From Bradyrhizobium sp. WSM1743 (GTDB taxonomy: Bacteria > Pseudomonadota > Alphaproteobacteria > Rhizobiales > Xanthobacteraceae): a DNA stretch of 64,000 nucleotides. Each line of letters starts with the position of its first letter. Position 1 is the first letter of the stretch. The notes under the pieces are model-generated. The model was not told the origin of the DNA and did not search any database. It saw only the letters and a list, made by a program, of their open reading frames with translations. The position numbers and the translations under genes are program-made. Below are positions 1-8,309 of this stretch, piece after piece. The stretch is from NCBI RefSeq assembly GCF_000473065.1, contig NZ_AXAZ01000003.1:1-64000 (forward strand). Direction: 5' to 3'.

Positions 1-186
1 CGTCTGATGATGGACCCCAAGTCTTTGGCCCACCGCGCAGAACGAAGGATTCTCCCGATACGCCAGGAGCATCTGTGCTCGCGATACCCGGCTCGCCAGC
101 TCGGTTCTCGACCGCGAAAGAGCCGCCAAAGTCGCTATCTCTTCATCACTCATTGCCAGTTCGACCGCTCGCCGCCATCCTGCCAT
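1..186 (-). CDS. IS630-type transposase, N-terminal part (cut by window edge)
   Basis: Reading leftwards from an ATG at 186, 62 codons stay open to the window edge. The product starts MAGWRRAVELAMSDEEIATL and continues with an Arg/Ser-rich helix, then a segment resembling a helix-turn-helix (FCAVGQRLGVHHQT). This matches my memory of the N-terminal DNA-binding region of IS630-family transposases common in Bradyrhizobium; the DDE domain would lie outside the window. The family call rests on this short stretch only. It is the sole sign of an insertion sequence here. An 8-bp inverted repeat (CCTCGTTT at 196-203, AAACGAGG at 214-221) lies just upstream of the start and could belong to the element end, but I cannot define its boundary. 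Confidence 0.65.
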   Translation of the reverse strand, partial: MAGWRRAVELAMSDEEIATLAALSRSRTELASRVSRAQMLLAYRENPSFCAVGQRLGVHHQT

Positions 187-328
187 GGTACAGCTCCTCG
201 TTTCGCCGACCGCAAACGAGGAATCCGCCAACAACCCGTCCGTTCCACCAATTCAGCCCGCTCCATGTCCGCAGGTTTCACGGAATCGGTCGTCTAGACA
301 TCAACAGCGTGGGATTTGGAGAGACGAC
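187..328. other. Intergenic between transposase and livK
   Basis: This is the divergent spacer between the transposase start and livK. It holds an 8-bp inverted repeat at 196-221. A GGAGAG Shine-Dalgarno lies about six bases before the livK ATG at 329. An upstream in-frame extension of livK to 185 exists, but it would add 48 low-complexity residues before a clear signal peptide, so I reject it. Confidence 0.4.
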
Positions 329-1483
329 ATGACACGAGCACTCGGACTGGTTCGGACAATCGCGCTGGCGACGGCCTTGTTCGGCGGCACGGCAGGGGCG
401 CAGACCATCAAGATCGGCGTCAACGAGCCGCTCACCGGCGCGTTCGCGGCATCGGGCACTTACGTCGTCAATGGCGCCAGGATCGCCGCCGACGAGATCA
501 ACGCCAAGGGCGGCATCCTCGGCAAGAAGATCGAGCTGGTGATCGAGGACAACAAGAGCAACCCGACGGAAGCTGCCGCCGTCGCCGAAAAGCTCATCAC
601 CAGCGACAAGGTGCCGGTGCTGATGGGCGCCTGGGGCTCGAGCCTGACGCTTGCGGTGATGCCGAAGCTGATGGAGTACGAGACGCCGATGGTGGTGGAG
701 ACCTCGTCCTCCGGCAAGATCACGACAACAGGCAATCCCTTCATCTTCCGCATCTCGCCGCCCTCGGCGGTGGAGGCCGCCGCGTTCAAGGGCATCGTCG
801 ACAAGCTCGCGCTGAAGAAGGTCGATTTCCTGGTCATCAACAACGATTGGGGCCGCGGCACCGCCGAGGACTTCAGCAAGATGATGAAGGACAAGGGCAT
901 CACCATCGGCCTCGTCGAGACCATGGACCAGGGCGCGCAGGACATGAGCGCGCAGCTCTCCAAGATCAAGAGTTCGGATTCCGAGACTGTCATCGTCACG
1001 ACCGCAGTCGACCAACTCACCCTCATCTTCAAGCAGGCCGCTGCGCTGGGCCTGAAGAAGCGCATCATCACAACAGGCGGCTCGCAGAACCCAGACCAGA
1101 TCATCGCGCAAGCCGGAGCTGCCGCCAACGGCACCATGCATCTGACGACCTTCCTGCCCTGGTTCCCGGACAAGACGCCGAACCCGGAAGCCACCAACTA
1201 TTTCATCACGGAATGGAAGAAGCGTGGCTTCGAGTTCGCCGGCTGCACCGAAAGCTTCCGTGGCTATGACGGCATCCGCACCGCGGCGGCCGCGATCGAG
1301 AAGGCCGGCAAGGCCGAGCCTGCCGCGATCAAGGCGGCGCTCTGGAACATCAACATCAAGGGGCTGAACGGCGACATCGTGTTCCGCAAGTCCGGCCCCG
1401 AGGGCAAGGAGAGCGGGCAGAGCCAGCCGAACGTCTATCTCATCGAGATCAACGACGGCAAGGTCGAGATGAAGACGCTCTAG
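329..1483 (+). CDS. livK: Branched-chain amino acid-type ABC transporter substrate-binding protein
   Basis: The 384-residue periplasmic binding protein belongs to the Leu/Ile/Val-binding (PBP1, type I fold) family. It captures the ligand for the LivHMGF membrane complex encoded immediately downstream. Residues 1-24 form a signal peptide (charged start, hydrophobic core, AGA before QTIKIG). The mature start IKIGVNEPLTG is typical of the family, as is the NGARIAADEINAKGGI segment. The ATG at 329 was chosen because a GGAGAG sits about six bases upstream and the signal peptide starts there. A 365-base spacer with a repeat element separates it from livH, so livK may be transcribed at a different level from the permease genes. 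The ligand is not identifiable; this family also takes aromatic acids, amides and urea. Confidence 0.9.
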   Translation: MTRALGLVRTIALATALFGGTAGAQTIKIGVNEPLTGAFAASGTYVVNGARIAADEINAKGGILGKKIELVIEDNKSNPTEAAAVAEKLITSDKVPVLMGAWGSSLTLAVMPKLMEYETPMVVETSSSGKITTTGNPFIFRISPPSAVEAAAFKGIVDKLALKKVDFLVINNDWGRGTAEDFSKMMKDKGITIGLVETMDQGAQDMSAQLSKIKSSDSETVIVTTAVDQLTLIFKQAAALGLKKRIITTGGSQNPDQIIAQAGAAANGTMHLTTFLPWFPDKTPNPEATNYFITEWKKRGFEFAGCTESFRGYDGIRTAAAAIEKAGKAEPAAIKAALWNINIKGLNGDIVFRKSGPEGKESGQSQPNVYLIEINDGKVEMKTL

Positions 1484-1522
1484 CGCGTTCGTCTTGGGCG
1501 AGGGCGGCAGACCGACGCTCTC

Positions 1523-1792
1523 GCCTTCCTACGCGGGGCTATTGCATATGGATTCACGAAAACAGTCCGCGGCTTGCTCCGCCTCTCCCGCTTGCGGGAG
1601 AGGCCGCCGCGCTCGCAGAGCGCGGCGGGTGAGGGCTCTCACCATGCAGGGACATTGCCCGCAATCCTCGACAATCCCAACGCGGAGACACCCCCACCCC
1701 AGCCCTCCCCCGCAAGCGGGAGAGGGAGCCCAGTGCCGATGCCGCCGCATCGTGCACACCATATGCGATAGCCCTGCCTTCCTACGCGGGGC
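1523..1792. repeat. MITE-like element with 15-bp terminal inverted repeats and 17-bp flanking direct repeats
   Basis: GGCTATTGCATATGG at 1537-1551 is the reverse complement of CCATATGCGATAGCC at 1759-1773, with one mismatch. GCCTTCCTACGCGGGGC occurs at 1523-1539 and again at 1776-1792. The enclosed 237 bases contain no plausible gene. Terminal inverted repeats inside long direct repeats resemble a miniature transposable element, although a 17-base duplication is long for a target site and overlaps the inverted repeat by three bases. It could instead be an older composite of several intergenic repeats. Confidence 0.55.
1582..1725. repeat. Paired CCTCTCCCGC palindromes, copy 1
   Basis: A perfect hairpin (CCTCTCCCGC, TT, GCGGGAGAGG) lies at 1582-1603. 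Its reverse-oriented partner lies at 1704-1725 with one mismatch. Between them is a GGTGAGGGCT motif. The same two-palindrome architecture recurs at 28097-28213 and, degraded, at 48151-48230, which marks it as an interspersed intergenic repeat family of this genome. Confidence 0.75.
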
Positions 1793-1848
1793 AGCCTTCT
1801 GTCACATGCGATAGCGCCATCTTGCTACGACACATCCGAGAACAGCCT

Positions 1849-2721
1849 TTGAGCGAATTCCTCCAGCATCTGATCAACATGCTCGTGCTCGGCGGCACCT
1901 ATGCGCTGCTGGGCATCGGGCTGACCTTGATCTTCGGCATCATGAACGTCGTTAACTTCACGCATGGCGTGCTCTACACGTTCGGTGCCTACATCATGTT
2001 CATCGTGGTGCAGCAGCTCGGGCTGAACTTCTTCCTCGCGCTGCCGGTGGCCGTGCTGGCCGGATGGCTGCTCGGGGCGGCCATCGAGCTGACCTTGCTG
2101 CGTCCGCTGCGCGGCTCCGACATCGACACCACGATGCTGGTGATGATCGGCGCCTGGATCGCGATGCAGTCGGGCGCGCTGTGGATCTGGGGTGGCGTCG
2201 CCAAATCGGTGGCAACGCCGTTTCCCGAAGCGCCGCTGGTGCTCGGACCGGTGTCGGTGTCCTGGCTGCGCCTGTTCGTGCTCGCTGCGGCGGCAATGTT
2301 GATCCTGGTGACGTATCTCCTGATCAACCGGACCAGTCTCGGCCGCGCGATGCGGGCGACGTTCCAGGATCACGACACGGCCTCGCTCATGGGGGTCAAT
2401 GTCGACATGATCTACACCTCGACCTTTGCGATCGGCTCCAGCCTCGCCGCCGCCGCCGGCGCGCTGCTTGGACCGGTCTACGTCATCTTCCCGCAGATGG
2501 GCGATCTCGCCGCGGTGAAGGCCTTCGCCATCGTCATCCTCGGCGGTCTCGGCAACATCACCGGCGCCGTGATCGGCGGTTTCATCCTGGCGCTGGCCGA
2601 AGAACTCGGCGCCGGCTACGTCTCGTCGGGCTATCGCGACGCCATGGGCTTTCTCATCATCATCGCGGTCCTGATCTTCCGGCCGACCGGCCTGTTCGCA
2701 CGCGCGGAGCGCGTCGGATGA
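1849..2721 (+). CDS. livH: Branched-chain amino acid-type ABC transporter permease, LivH
   Basis: The 290-residue inner-membrane permease of the LivH family has about eight hydrophobic helices. It forms the translocation channel with LivM. Early residues NMLVLGGTYALLGIGLTLI and the glycine-rich segment FAIVILGGLGNITGAVIGG near the C-terminus are family signatures. I place the start at the TTG at 1849 (product SEFLQHLINML...), preceded by a GAGAA a few bases upstream. A TTG at 1822 would add nine residues and cannot be excluded. The stop codon overlaps the livM ATG (ATGA at 2718-2721), so the two genes are translationally coupled. Confidence 0.88.
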   Translation: MSEFLQHLINMLVLGGTYALLGIGLTLIFGIMNVVNFTHGVLYTFGAYIMFIVVQQLGLNFFLALPVAVLAGWLLGAAIELTLLRPLRGSDIDTTMLVMIGAWIAMQSGALWIWGGVAKSVATPFPEAPLVLGPVSVSWLRLFVLAAAAMLILVTYLLINRTSLGRAMRATFQDHDTASLMGVNVDMIYTSTFAIGSSLAAAAGALLGPVYVIFPQMGDLAAVKAFAIVILGGLGNITGAVIGGFILALAEELGAGYVSSGYRDAMGFLIIIAVLIFRPTGLFARAERVG

Positions 2722-3764
2722 GGGCGATCATCACCATCCTCGCCGTCGCAGCACTTGCCTCGGTCCCGCTCTGGCTGCGCGATCCCTATCTGCTCAACGC
2801 GCTGATCACGACCGGCATCTTCGTCATCGGCGCGATGAGCCTCAACCTGCTGCTCGGCTTCACCGGCCAGCTCAGCCTCGGTCACATCGCCTTCTTCGGC
2901 ATCGGCGCCTATGTCAGCGCGCTGACATCGCTCGGCTTCGACATTGGCCTGCCCGGAGGTTTTCGTCTGGTCCATGCGCCCTGGCCGCCGATAATAGGCC
3001 TCATGCTGGCGATCCTGGTCGCGGGATTGTGTGGCTATTTCGTCGGCCTGCTCTCGTTCCGCGTCCGCGGTGCCTATTTCGTCATCGTGACGATCTCCTT
3101 TGCCGAGGTGGTCCGGCTGGTCGCGCTGAACTGGGTCGAGCTGACGCAGGGACCGCTGGCGCTGACCAACATCCCCTCCATCGCGCTGCCATTGCCCGGC
3201 TTCGGCGAGCTGACGCTGCGTACCAAGATGCAGAACTACTATCTGGTTCTGGCCGTCGCGCTCATCGCCTATCTCCTGATCGCACGCCTCGTTCACTCCC
3301 ATTTCGGCCGCGCGATGCGGGGGCTGATGGAGAACGAGACGCTGGCCGTCTCAGTCGGCATTGACGTCACTAGGACTCTGACGATTGCGGCCGTGATCTC
3401 GGCCGCGATCGCGGGTGCGGCCGGCAGCCTCTATGCGCACTACATTCGGATCATCGATCCTGAAGTATTCGCCTTCATCAACACCGTCACCATGGTGATC
3501 ATGGTCATCAGCGGCGGGAAGGGCTCGCTGGCCGGTCCCGTCGTCGGCGGCCTGATCTTCGGGCTGCTGCCGGTGGCGCTTCGTCCCGTGATGGCGCCGG
3601 AAGCGCAATGGATCGCTTACGGCGGCGTGCTGATCGCGATCCTGTTCGTGCTGCCGCGCGGCATCGTGCCGTCGCTTGCACAGAGATTTAGCCGGCGACG
3701 AAGCAAAGCGACAGCGCTGGCGTCCGTCACTTTGGCCGAAACCGCTGCCAAGGAGCCGGCGTGA
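2718..3764 (+). CDS. livM: Branched-chain amino acid-type ABC transporter permease, LivM
   Basis: The 348-residue second permease belongs to the LivM family. It has a long run of membrane helices and the conserved block SLNLLLGFTGQLSLGHIAF near residue 40, which is diagnostic of LivM. The C-terminal segment VMVISGGKGSLAGPVVGG matches the family. It pairs with LivH to form the channel. It starts at the ATG overlapping the livH stop, and its own stop overlaps the livG ATG at 3761, so livH, livM, livG and livF form one coupled unit. About 30 polar residues after the last helix are a variable tail. Confidence 0.9.
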   Translation: MRAIITILAVAALASVPLWLRDPYLLNALITTGIFVIGAMSLNLLLGFTGQLSLGHIAFFGIGAYVSALTSLGFDIGLPGGFRLVHAPWPPIIGLMLAILVAGLCGYFVGLLSFRVRGAYFVIVTISFAEVVRLVALNWVELTQGPLALTNIPSIALPLPGFGELTLRTKMQNYYLVLAVALIAYLLIARLVHSHFGRAMRGLMENETLAVSVGIDVTRTLTIAAVISAAIAGAAGSLYAHYIRIIDPEVFAFINTVTMVIMVISGGKGSLAGPVVGGLIFGLLPVALRPVMAPEAQWIAYGGVLIAILFVLPRGIVPSLAQRFSRRRSKATALASVTLAETAAKEPA

Positions 3765-4546
3765 TGACGGCGCGCAGCGTTGCCATGACCATCGATCAGG
3801 TCGCCGTCCTTTTCGGCGGGCTGGTCGCGATTTCCGACATGAGCTTTACGGTCGGCGAGGGCGAGATCGTCAGCCTCATCGGCCCGAATGGGGCAGGCAA
3901 GACAACGGCCTTCAACGTCATGACCGGATTCCTGACGCCGAGCGCGGGCCGCGTCACCTATCAGGGCAGGACGCTCACCGGGCTGAAGCCGCATCAGATC
4001 GCCGATCTCGGCCTGATCCGCACCTTCCAGCGCACCAGTGTGTTTCCGAATGATACCGTCTACGACAACATCCTGATCGGTCTGCATCGTCGCGGCCGCG
4101 TGCGGCTGCTCGACGCCATCCTCGGCCTGCCGGGCGCACGAGCCTCGGAGCGTCGGCTGCGGCAGCGCGCGAGCGAGTTGCTCGAATGGGTCGGCCTCGA
4201 ACGCCGCGCGCAGGATGCGGCCGGCTCGCTCTCCTACGGTGAGCAACGCCTGGTCGGCGTTGCGCTGGCGCTCGCGGCGGAGCCGTCGATGCTGCTGCTC
4301 GACGAGCCTGTCTCCGGCATGAATGCCTCGGAAACGCACCGTTTCGTCGAGCTGATCCGCAGCATCCGCGACCGCGGCATCACGATTCTCCTGGTCGAGC
4401 ACGACATGCCGATGGTAATGACGGTCTCGGACCGCATCGTCGTGCTCAACTACGGCCGCATCATCGCAGAGGGAACGCCGGACCTGATCCGCAACGATCC
4501 CGCCGTGATCGAAGCCTATCTCGGACATGGAGTGGGACATGCTTGA
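3761..4546 (+). CDS. livG: Branched-chain amino acid-type ABC transporter ATPase, LivG
   Basis: The 261-residue cytoplasmic ATPase powers LivHM. Walker A is GPNGAGKT at residues 41-48, the ABC signature is LSYGE (157-161) and Walker B is MLLLDEP (177-183), followed by the H-loop in LLVEHDMPMV. The RTFQRTSVFPNDTVYDN segment is typical of LivG rather than LivF. The signature has Tyr in place of the usual second Gly (LSYGE for LSGGQ), a common variant in LivG proteins. The ATG at 3761 overlaps the livM stop. Confidence 0.9.
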   Translation: MMTARSVAMTIDQVAVLFGGLVAISDMSFTVGEGEIVSLIGPNGAGKTTAFNVMTGFLTPSAGRVTYQGRTLTGLKPHQIADLGLIRTFQRTSVFPNDTVYDNILIGLHRRGRVRLLDAILGLPGARASERRLRQRASELLEWVGLERRAQDAAGSLSYGEQRLVGVALALAAEPSMLLLDEPVSGMNASETHRFVELIRSIRDRGITILLVEHDMPMVMTVSDRIVVLNYGRIIAEGTPDLIRNDPAVIEAYLGHGVGHA

Positions 4547-5243
4547 GATCCGCGACATGGTCTGCGGCTATGGCGGCGTCACCGCGCTGCGCGGCATCTC
4601 GCTCGACGTGAAGGCCGGACAACTGGTCGCCCTGATCGGCGCCAACGGCGCCGGCAAGAGCACGGCGCTGCGTGCGATTTCCGGCCTGGTGCCGCCACGC
4701 TCCGGGCAGATGAAGTTCGAGGGCATCGACATCACCGGTGCGAAGCCGCCGCGCGTGCTGGCCAGTGGGATTGCGCATTGTCCGGAAGGACGGCGCGTGT
4801 TTCCGCACATGAGCGTCGAGGAAAATCTCGACATGGGGGCTTACCTCCGTCGTGGTTCGGGGGAGATCGCGGCCGATCGCGACCGCATCTACGCGGAATT
4901 TCCGCGGCTCGCCGAGCGGCGGCGGCAGGCGGCGGGTACGCTCTCCGGCGGCGAGCAGCAGATGCTCGCAATCGGGCGCGCGCTGATGTCGCGGCCGCGG
5001 CTGATCCTGTTCGACGAGCCCTCGCTCGGGCTCGCCCCCAACATCGTCGAGCGCACCTTTGCGATCATCCGTGGCATCCGCGATGCCGGCACCACGGTGC
5101 TGCTGGTCGAGCAGAACGCCTTCGCCGCGCTCGAGATGTGCGACCACGCCTATCTGCTCGAGAACGGCCGCATCGTGCTGTCAGGCGCCGGCCCCGAGCT
5201 GATCGAGAACGAGCACGTGCGCAAGGCCTATCTCGGTGGATGA
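4539..5243 (+). CDS. livF: Branched-chain amino acid-type ABC transporter ATPase, LivF
   Basis: The 234-residue second ATPase partners LivG. Walker A is GANGAGKS (34-41), the signature is LSGGE (135-139) and Walker B is LILFDEP (155-161). CPEGRRVFPHMSVEENL is a LivF hallmark. I prefer the ATG at 4539 over the one at 4527 because GGAGTGGG sits at the correct distance upstream of it. The gene overlaps the livG end by eight bases. Its own end overlaps the GTG of the Rieske-like gene, so the importer and that redox gene were probably one operon. Confidence 0.9.
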   Translation: MLEIRDMVCGYGGVTALRGISLDVKAGQLVALIGANGAGKSTALRAISGLVPPRSGQMKFEGIDITGAKPPRVLASGIAHCPEGRRVFPHMSVEENLDMGAYLRRGSGEIAADRDRIYAEFPRLAERRRQAAGTLSGGEQQMLAIGRALMSRPRLILFDEPSLGLAPNIVERTFAIIRGIRDAGTTVLLVEQNAFAALEMCDHAYLLENGRIVLSGAGPELIENEHVRKAYLGG

Positions 5244-5567
5244 TCAGGCGGGATGGGTTCCGGTTTGCGATCTCGACCGGCTGAAGGCGGAGACGATCGT
5301 CCGCGTCGCCGGGCGCGACCTGCTCCTGATCTGGAACGAGGGCAATGTTGTTGCGTGCGCACGTGCATGCCCGCACGAACAGGGGATTTGGCTCTAGGGC
5401 AGGTGAGGGCGGGGCGGCTGTATTGCCTGCGCCACGCGGCATCGTTCGATTTGCGCGACGGGGCGATCAATTCGGGATGGCCGAGCTCGCCGCTACGGCT
5501 TTATCCGGTGCGGATCACGGGCGAGCAAATCTGGATTGAGATGCAGGAGCGGCAGCCGGTGCGATGA
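5236..5567 (+). pseudogene. Rieske-type [2Fe-2S] ferredoxin, broken by a one-base frameshift
   Basis: A GTG at 5236, overlapping the livF stop, opens a frame reading VDDQAGWVPVCDLDRLKAET and running through the first Rieske ligand pair CPH. A TAG then ends it soon after. The second frame carries on with LALGQVRAGRLYCLRHAASF, which contains the second ligand pair CLRH, and ends at 5567. If one G is restored to the GGGG run at 5382-5385 the two halves join into about 110 residues with 16 residues between CxH and CxxH, the normal Rieske spacing. This is therefore either a recently inactivated gene or a sequencing error in a homopolymer. Rieske ferredoxins of this size pass electrons to oxygenases; its place after an importer suggests a lost or distant oxygenase partner. 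Confidence 0.8.
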
Positions 5568-5641
5568 TGGCACTATGCTCCTGTTTTGCCCGACGAGTCA
5601 AAGCGGTGGCGGCGCCGATCTGCCTTGGAAAATCGTCCTGT

Positions 5642-5680
5642 GAAAACAACAGCATCTCTACTGTGCATGGGGTTGTTTTC
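5642..5680. repeat. 9-bp inverted repeat between convergent genes
   Basis: GAAAACAAC at 5642-5650 is the perfect reverse complement of GTTGTTTTC at 5672-5680, with a 21-base loop. It lies between the Rieske relic and the 3' end of the convergent hydrolase gene and could act as a terminator or processing hairpin. From memory, closely similar sequence occurs between genes elsewhere in Bradyrhizobium; I cannot check copy number here. Confidence 0.5.
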
Positions 5681-5687
5681 GCAGTTT

Positions 5688-6548
5688 TTAGTCCAGCAGT
5701 CGCCGAGCGGCCTCCACCAGAATGCCGTCCGGCCTGCGCAGCGCCTCGAGAATGGTGAAATGGTCGGCGCCTTCGACCGAGATGAGCTTGCCCGGCGCTC
5801 CTGCCGCCGCGCGCCTGTCATGGAAGTCGATTGAATCGCAGACGAGAGCCGGCAGCTCGTTGCTGCCATAGGCGATGTCGAGCCGCTTGGGCGTCACGGG
5901 CAGGCGCAGCGGCGACAGCGCTACGATTTCCGCATCGGTCAGCTTCAGCGCGCTGTTGAGGCCGGTATCGCGGATCGGCGCGAGATCATAGACGCCCGAG
6001 ATCGCCAGTCCGGCATTGACGCTCGGATGATCCAGCGCCATCGCCACGAGATGGGCACCGGCGGACCAGCCCGACAGCACGACCGGTCCGGCGACGCCGT
6101 AGGACGTGCCATGCGCGGCGAGCCAGTCGAGCGCGCGCGGGATTTCGCCGACGATATCGGTGAGCGACACCTCGGGCGCCAGCGAATAGCCGGGTATGGC
6201 AACTGACCAGCCATGCGCAGCGACGCCTTCGACCAGCATGGCGAACAGCTCGCGCGAATTGCGCTGCCAATAGCCGCCGTGCAGGAACACCAGGCAGGGT
6301 GCATCAAGCTTCGCGGCCGGATAGACGTCGACCTTGTTGTTGGCGCGCTCGCCATAGGGCAGGTCGAGATGGGACTTCAGCGTGCCCCGCAGGCGGCCAG
6401 AGGCTTCGTTGCGCTCGGCGATCAAGGCCGCGCTGTTCTTGACGGCCGCGTTGTTGTCATAGGCGGCGCTGCGTTCCGCCTGCGACAGCTCGGACCACCT
6501 GCTGCGGGGGTCGAGCGGCCGAACTGTCGAATGAGCGTCTTCAACCAT
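5688..6548 (-). CDS. Alpha/beta hydrolase, kynurenine-formamidase-like
   Basis: The 286-residue cytosolic hydrolase has an oxyanion-hole motif HGGYW (90-94), a nucleophile elbow GWSAG with Ser162, and a C-terminal ADHF with His263. These and the length fit the arylformamidase/esterase-lipase group that cleaves N-formylkynurenine or similar small amides and esters. The ATG at 6548 was chosen because GGAGAG precedes it; an upstream ATG at 6560 would place that sequence inside the gene. It is transcribed towards the Rieske relic and stands alone. Substrate is not determined; other HGG-type carboxylesterases look similar. Confidence 0.8.
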   Translation of the reverse strand: MVEDAHSTVRPLDPRSRWSELSQAERSAAYDNNAAVKNSAALIAERNEASGRLRGTLKSHLDLPYGERANNKVDVYPAAKLDAPCLVFLHGGYWQRNSRELFAMLVEGVAAHGWSVAIPGYSLAPEVSLTDIVGEIPRALDWLAAHGTSYGVAGPVVLSGWSAGAHLVAMALDHPSVNAGLAISGVYDLAPIRDTGLNSALKLTDAEIVALSPLRLPVTPKRLDIAYGSNELPALVCDSIDFHDRRAAAGAPGKLISVEGADHFTILEALRRPDGILVEAARRLLD

Positions 6549-7115
6549 GAAACTCTCCATTGCGGCCCTGGATAGCACCCTTGTTCAATTTGGTCCGGCT
6601 GTTCCGCGCGGATGCAATCCGGCTTGCCTCGCGTGATGCATTCGGCATGCCAGCATTCTGCAGCGATGACGCACGGGTGTCATCTGCTGGTATCTTATCG
6701 CGCCCGGCAGCCGTGCCTTCGCGAAATTGACGGTGCGTTTGGGAAGATCGGCATGGCGGCGGTCCGTTAAGTTTCCCTGGTGTCATTGAAGCGGAGAGCT
6801 GCGCGTTCGAGCGCGAGGCGGCCGACGCGTTGCGAGGGGACTTGATGAATCAGCCGGGTAGATTAGAGCGTTCGAGCCTTGGGCCTCGCGTTCTTCGCCC
6901 TCGTGCTGCTGCATCTGGCGGCAGCCCTGTTCCACGCCTTGGTCCGTCGCGATGGCGTGTTCGCGACGATCTCGCCCCTGCCGCAGCGGGAGCGGATGAA
7001 GCCCACCGAATGAGCCACCGCGGGCGTGCAATTCGGGAAAGATCCTTCGTGACGAAAAGACCGGCTGCCCGCCGTCTGGCTAGAAATCTCCGACCCTCCA
7101 ACAAGGATGCCGACC
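6549..7115. other. Intergenic region with a gene relic
   Basis: Between the hydrolase start and the dps-like gene I find only a relic of a cytochrome b561 C-terminus (6867-7013, listed separately). The first 300 bases hold no open frame with recognisable protein character and probably include the promoter of the hydrolase. Confidence 0.4.
6867..7013 (+). pseudogene. Cytochrome b561 C-terminal remnant
   Basis: Directly after an in-frame TAG at 6864-6866, 48 codons stay open to a TGA at 7011. They encode a hydrophobic helix LGLAFFALVLLHLAAALFHA followed by LVRRDGVFATISPLP. The last transmembrane helix with its haem-ligand-type His and the (L/F)VRRDGV tail are typical of bacterial cytochrome b561. 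No start codon and no upstream helices are present, so this is a 3' fragment of a decayed gene. Confidence 0.65.
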
Positions 7116-7616
7116 ATGACCAAAGCTGACCTGCAAAGCCCGACGGATCTGGGAGCCGATGCGAACCGTGACGTTCCAGCCGCGCTCCGAGCACTGCTGG
7201 CCGACGTTTTCGCGCTGTACCTGAAGACGAAGAACTTCCATTGGCATGTATCGGGCAGTCACTTCCGCGACTACCATCTCTTGCTCGATGAGCAGGCCGA
7301 GCAGATCTTCGCCATGACCGACGAGATCGCCGAACGTGCGCGCAAGATCGGCGGCACCACGCTGCGCTCGATCGGCCACATCGCCCGCGAGCAGCGCATT
7401 CTCGACAACGACGCGGATTATGTCGATCCACAGGATATGCTGGCCGAGCTGCGCAGCGATAATCAGCAGCTGACGCGAGAAATGCGCCGGGTCCACGAGC
7501 TCTGCGACGAATATGGCGATGTCGCCACCGCAAGCCTGCTGGAGAACTGGATCGACGAGACAGAGCGGCGGGTCTGGTTCCTGTACGAGACAGGGCGGAG
7601 CGGTCCGAATTCGTAA
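7116..7616 (+). CDS. dps: Dps-family ferritin-like DNA-protection protein
   Basis: The 166-residue four-helix protein oxidises Fe(II) with peroxide and stores iron in a 12-mer, protecting DNA. The inter-subunit ferroxidase ligands occur at the canonical spacing: His42 (FHWHV), His54, Asp58, Asp69 and Glu73, matching E. coli Dps H51/H63/D67/D78/E82. The start ATG at 7116 has AAGGA eight bases upstream; an ATG at 7107 would overlap that site. It lies among relics and has no operon partner. Such genes are usually induced in stationary phase or by peroxide, but I see no clear operator. Confidence 0.88.
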   Translation: MTKADLQSPTDLGADANRDVPAALRALLADVFALYLKTKNFHWHVSGSHFRDYHLLLDEQAEQIFAMTDEIAERARKIGGTTLRSIGHIAREQRILDNDADYVDPQDMLAELRSDNQQLTREMRRVHELCDEYGDVATASLLENWIDETERRVWFLYETGRSGPNS

Positions 7617-7633
7617 GCGCAAGGTTGTTAGCC

Positions 7634-8101
7634 ATGATGACGCGGTCGACATTTACGCGCCACACCGAGATTGCCTGGCGCGGCGGTCAGACGCGGTCGA
7701 CCCCGCGGCTGATTGCCGAGGAGATGGGCATCGCACTCACCTATAACGGCTCGACCATGCGCCGGCATTCTTCTCGATGGCAATTCCCGAAGCTGTTTGC
7801 ACCCGATCTGCCGCGCGAGCGTGCCGAGTTCGTTGCGCTCTCCCAGGTCCCGGCTGCCGCGCAGGTGTTCGGCACCCCATTGACGGCGGCTGCGTGGAAG
7901 ACCAAGCCGAGCTGGGGCATCGTTGCCGGCGGCGACCAGATCATCAATCCGGATCTGGAGCGCTGGTACTACGAGCGTGCCAAGAGTCACACCACGGTGA
8001 TCCCGGGCGCGAGCCACTCGATCTACGAGTCGCACCCGAAGCAAGTGGCCGCTGTCATCACCCGCGCCGCACGCAGCATCGATCAGCCGGCCACTCGCTG
8101 A
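7634..8101 (+). pseudogene. Chimeric relic: fdhD 5' end fused to alpha/beta hydrolase 3' end
   Basis: The open frame begins like the formate-dehydrogenase accessory sulfurtransferase FdhD (TEIAWRGGQTRS, then EEMGIALTYNGSTM), but stops resembling it after about 42 residues. From about 7775 it reads FPKLFAPDLPRERAEF and continues to VIPGASHSIYESHPKQV, the C-terminal half of an alpha/beta hydrolase including its catalytic His. Just before the junction another frame reads GILLDGN, suggesting a further one-base deletion inside the hydrolase part. The FdhD catalytic region and the hydrolase nucleophile are both missing, so neither activity is expected. The likely origin is a deletion joining two neighbouring genes. 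Confidence 0.6.
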
Positions 8102-8309
8102 TGCCGCATTCTGCCGGTCCTGACGCACGGCCGGCGGAGGAAAGGACGGCGGGCGAGACAGCACTCCCGCCGGCCTGACTGTCTCCGAAACGTGACGAAC
8201 GCGATCGGAGAAGCGCTGACGCTCAGGGGCGCCAGTCCGGCGAAGGAAAGACAACCAGACGTTAGAGCCGGCAAGTCCCAAACAGTCTCGGTCGCGCGTT
8301 GTGTTGTGG

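Larger units (their letters stand above)
1484..1848. other. livK-livH spacer filled by a repeat element
   Basis: No convincing gene is present. Most of the spacer is a repeat: two copies of a perfect 17-base direct repeat (1523-1539 and 1776-1792), near-perfect 15-base terminal inverted repeats (1537-1551 and 1759-1773) and two internal palindromes, described separately. A third partial copy of the terminal motif, CATGCGATAGC, lies at 1805-1815. Confidence 0.6.

Noticed and set aside
2064..3764. N-terminal extension of LivM through the livH gene
   Set aside because: The extension is an out-of-frame reading of livH; the ATG at 2718 overlapping the livH stop fits the family start.
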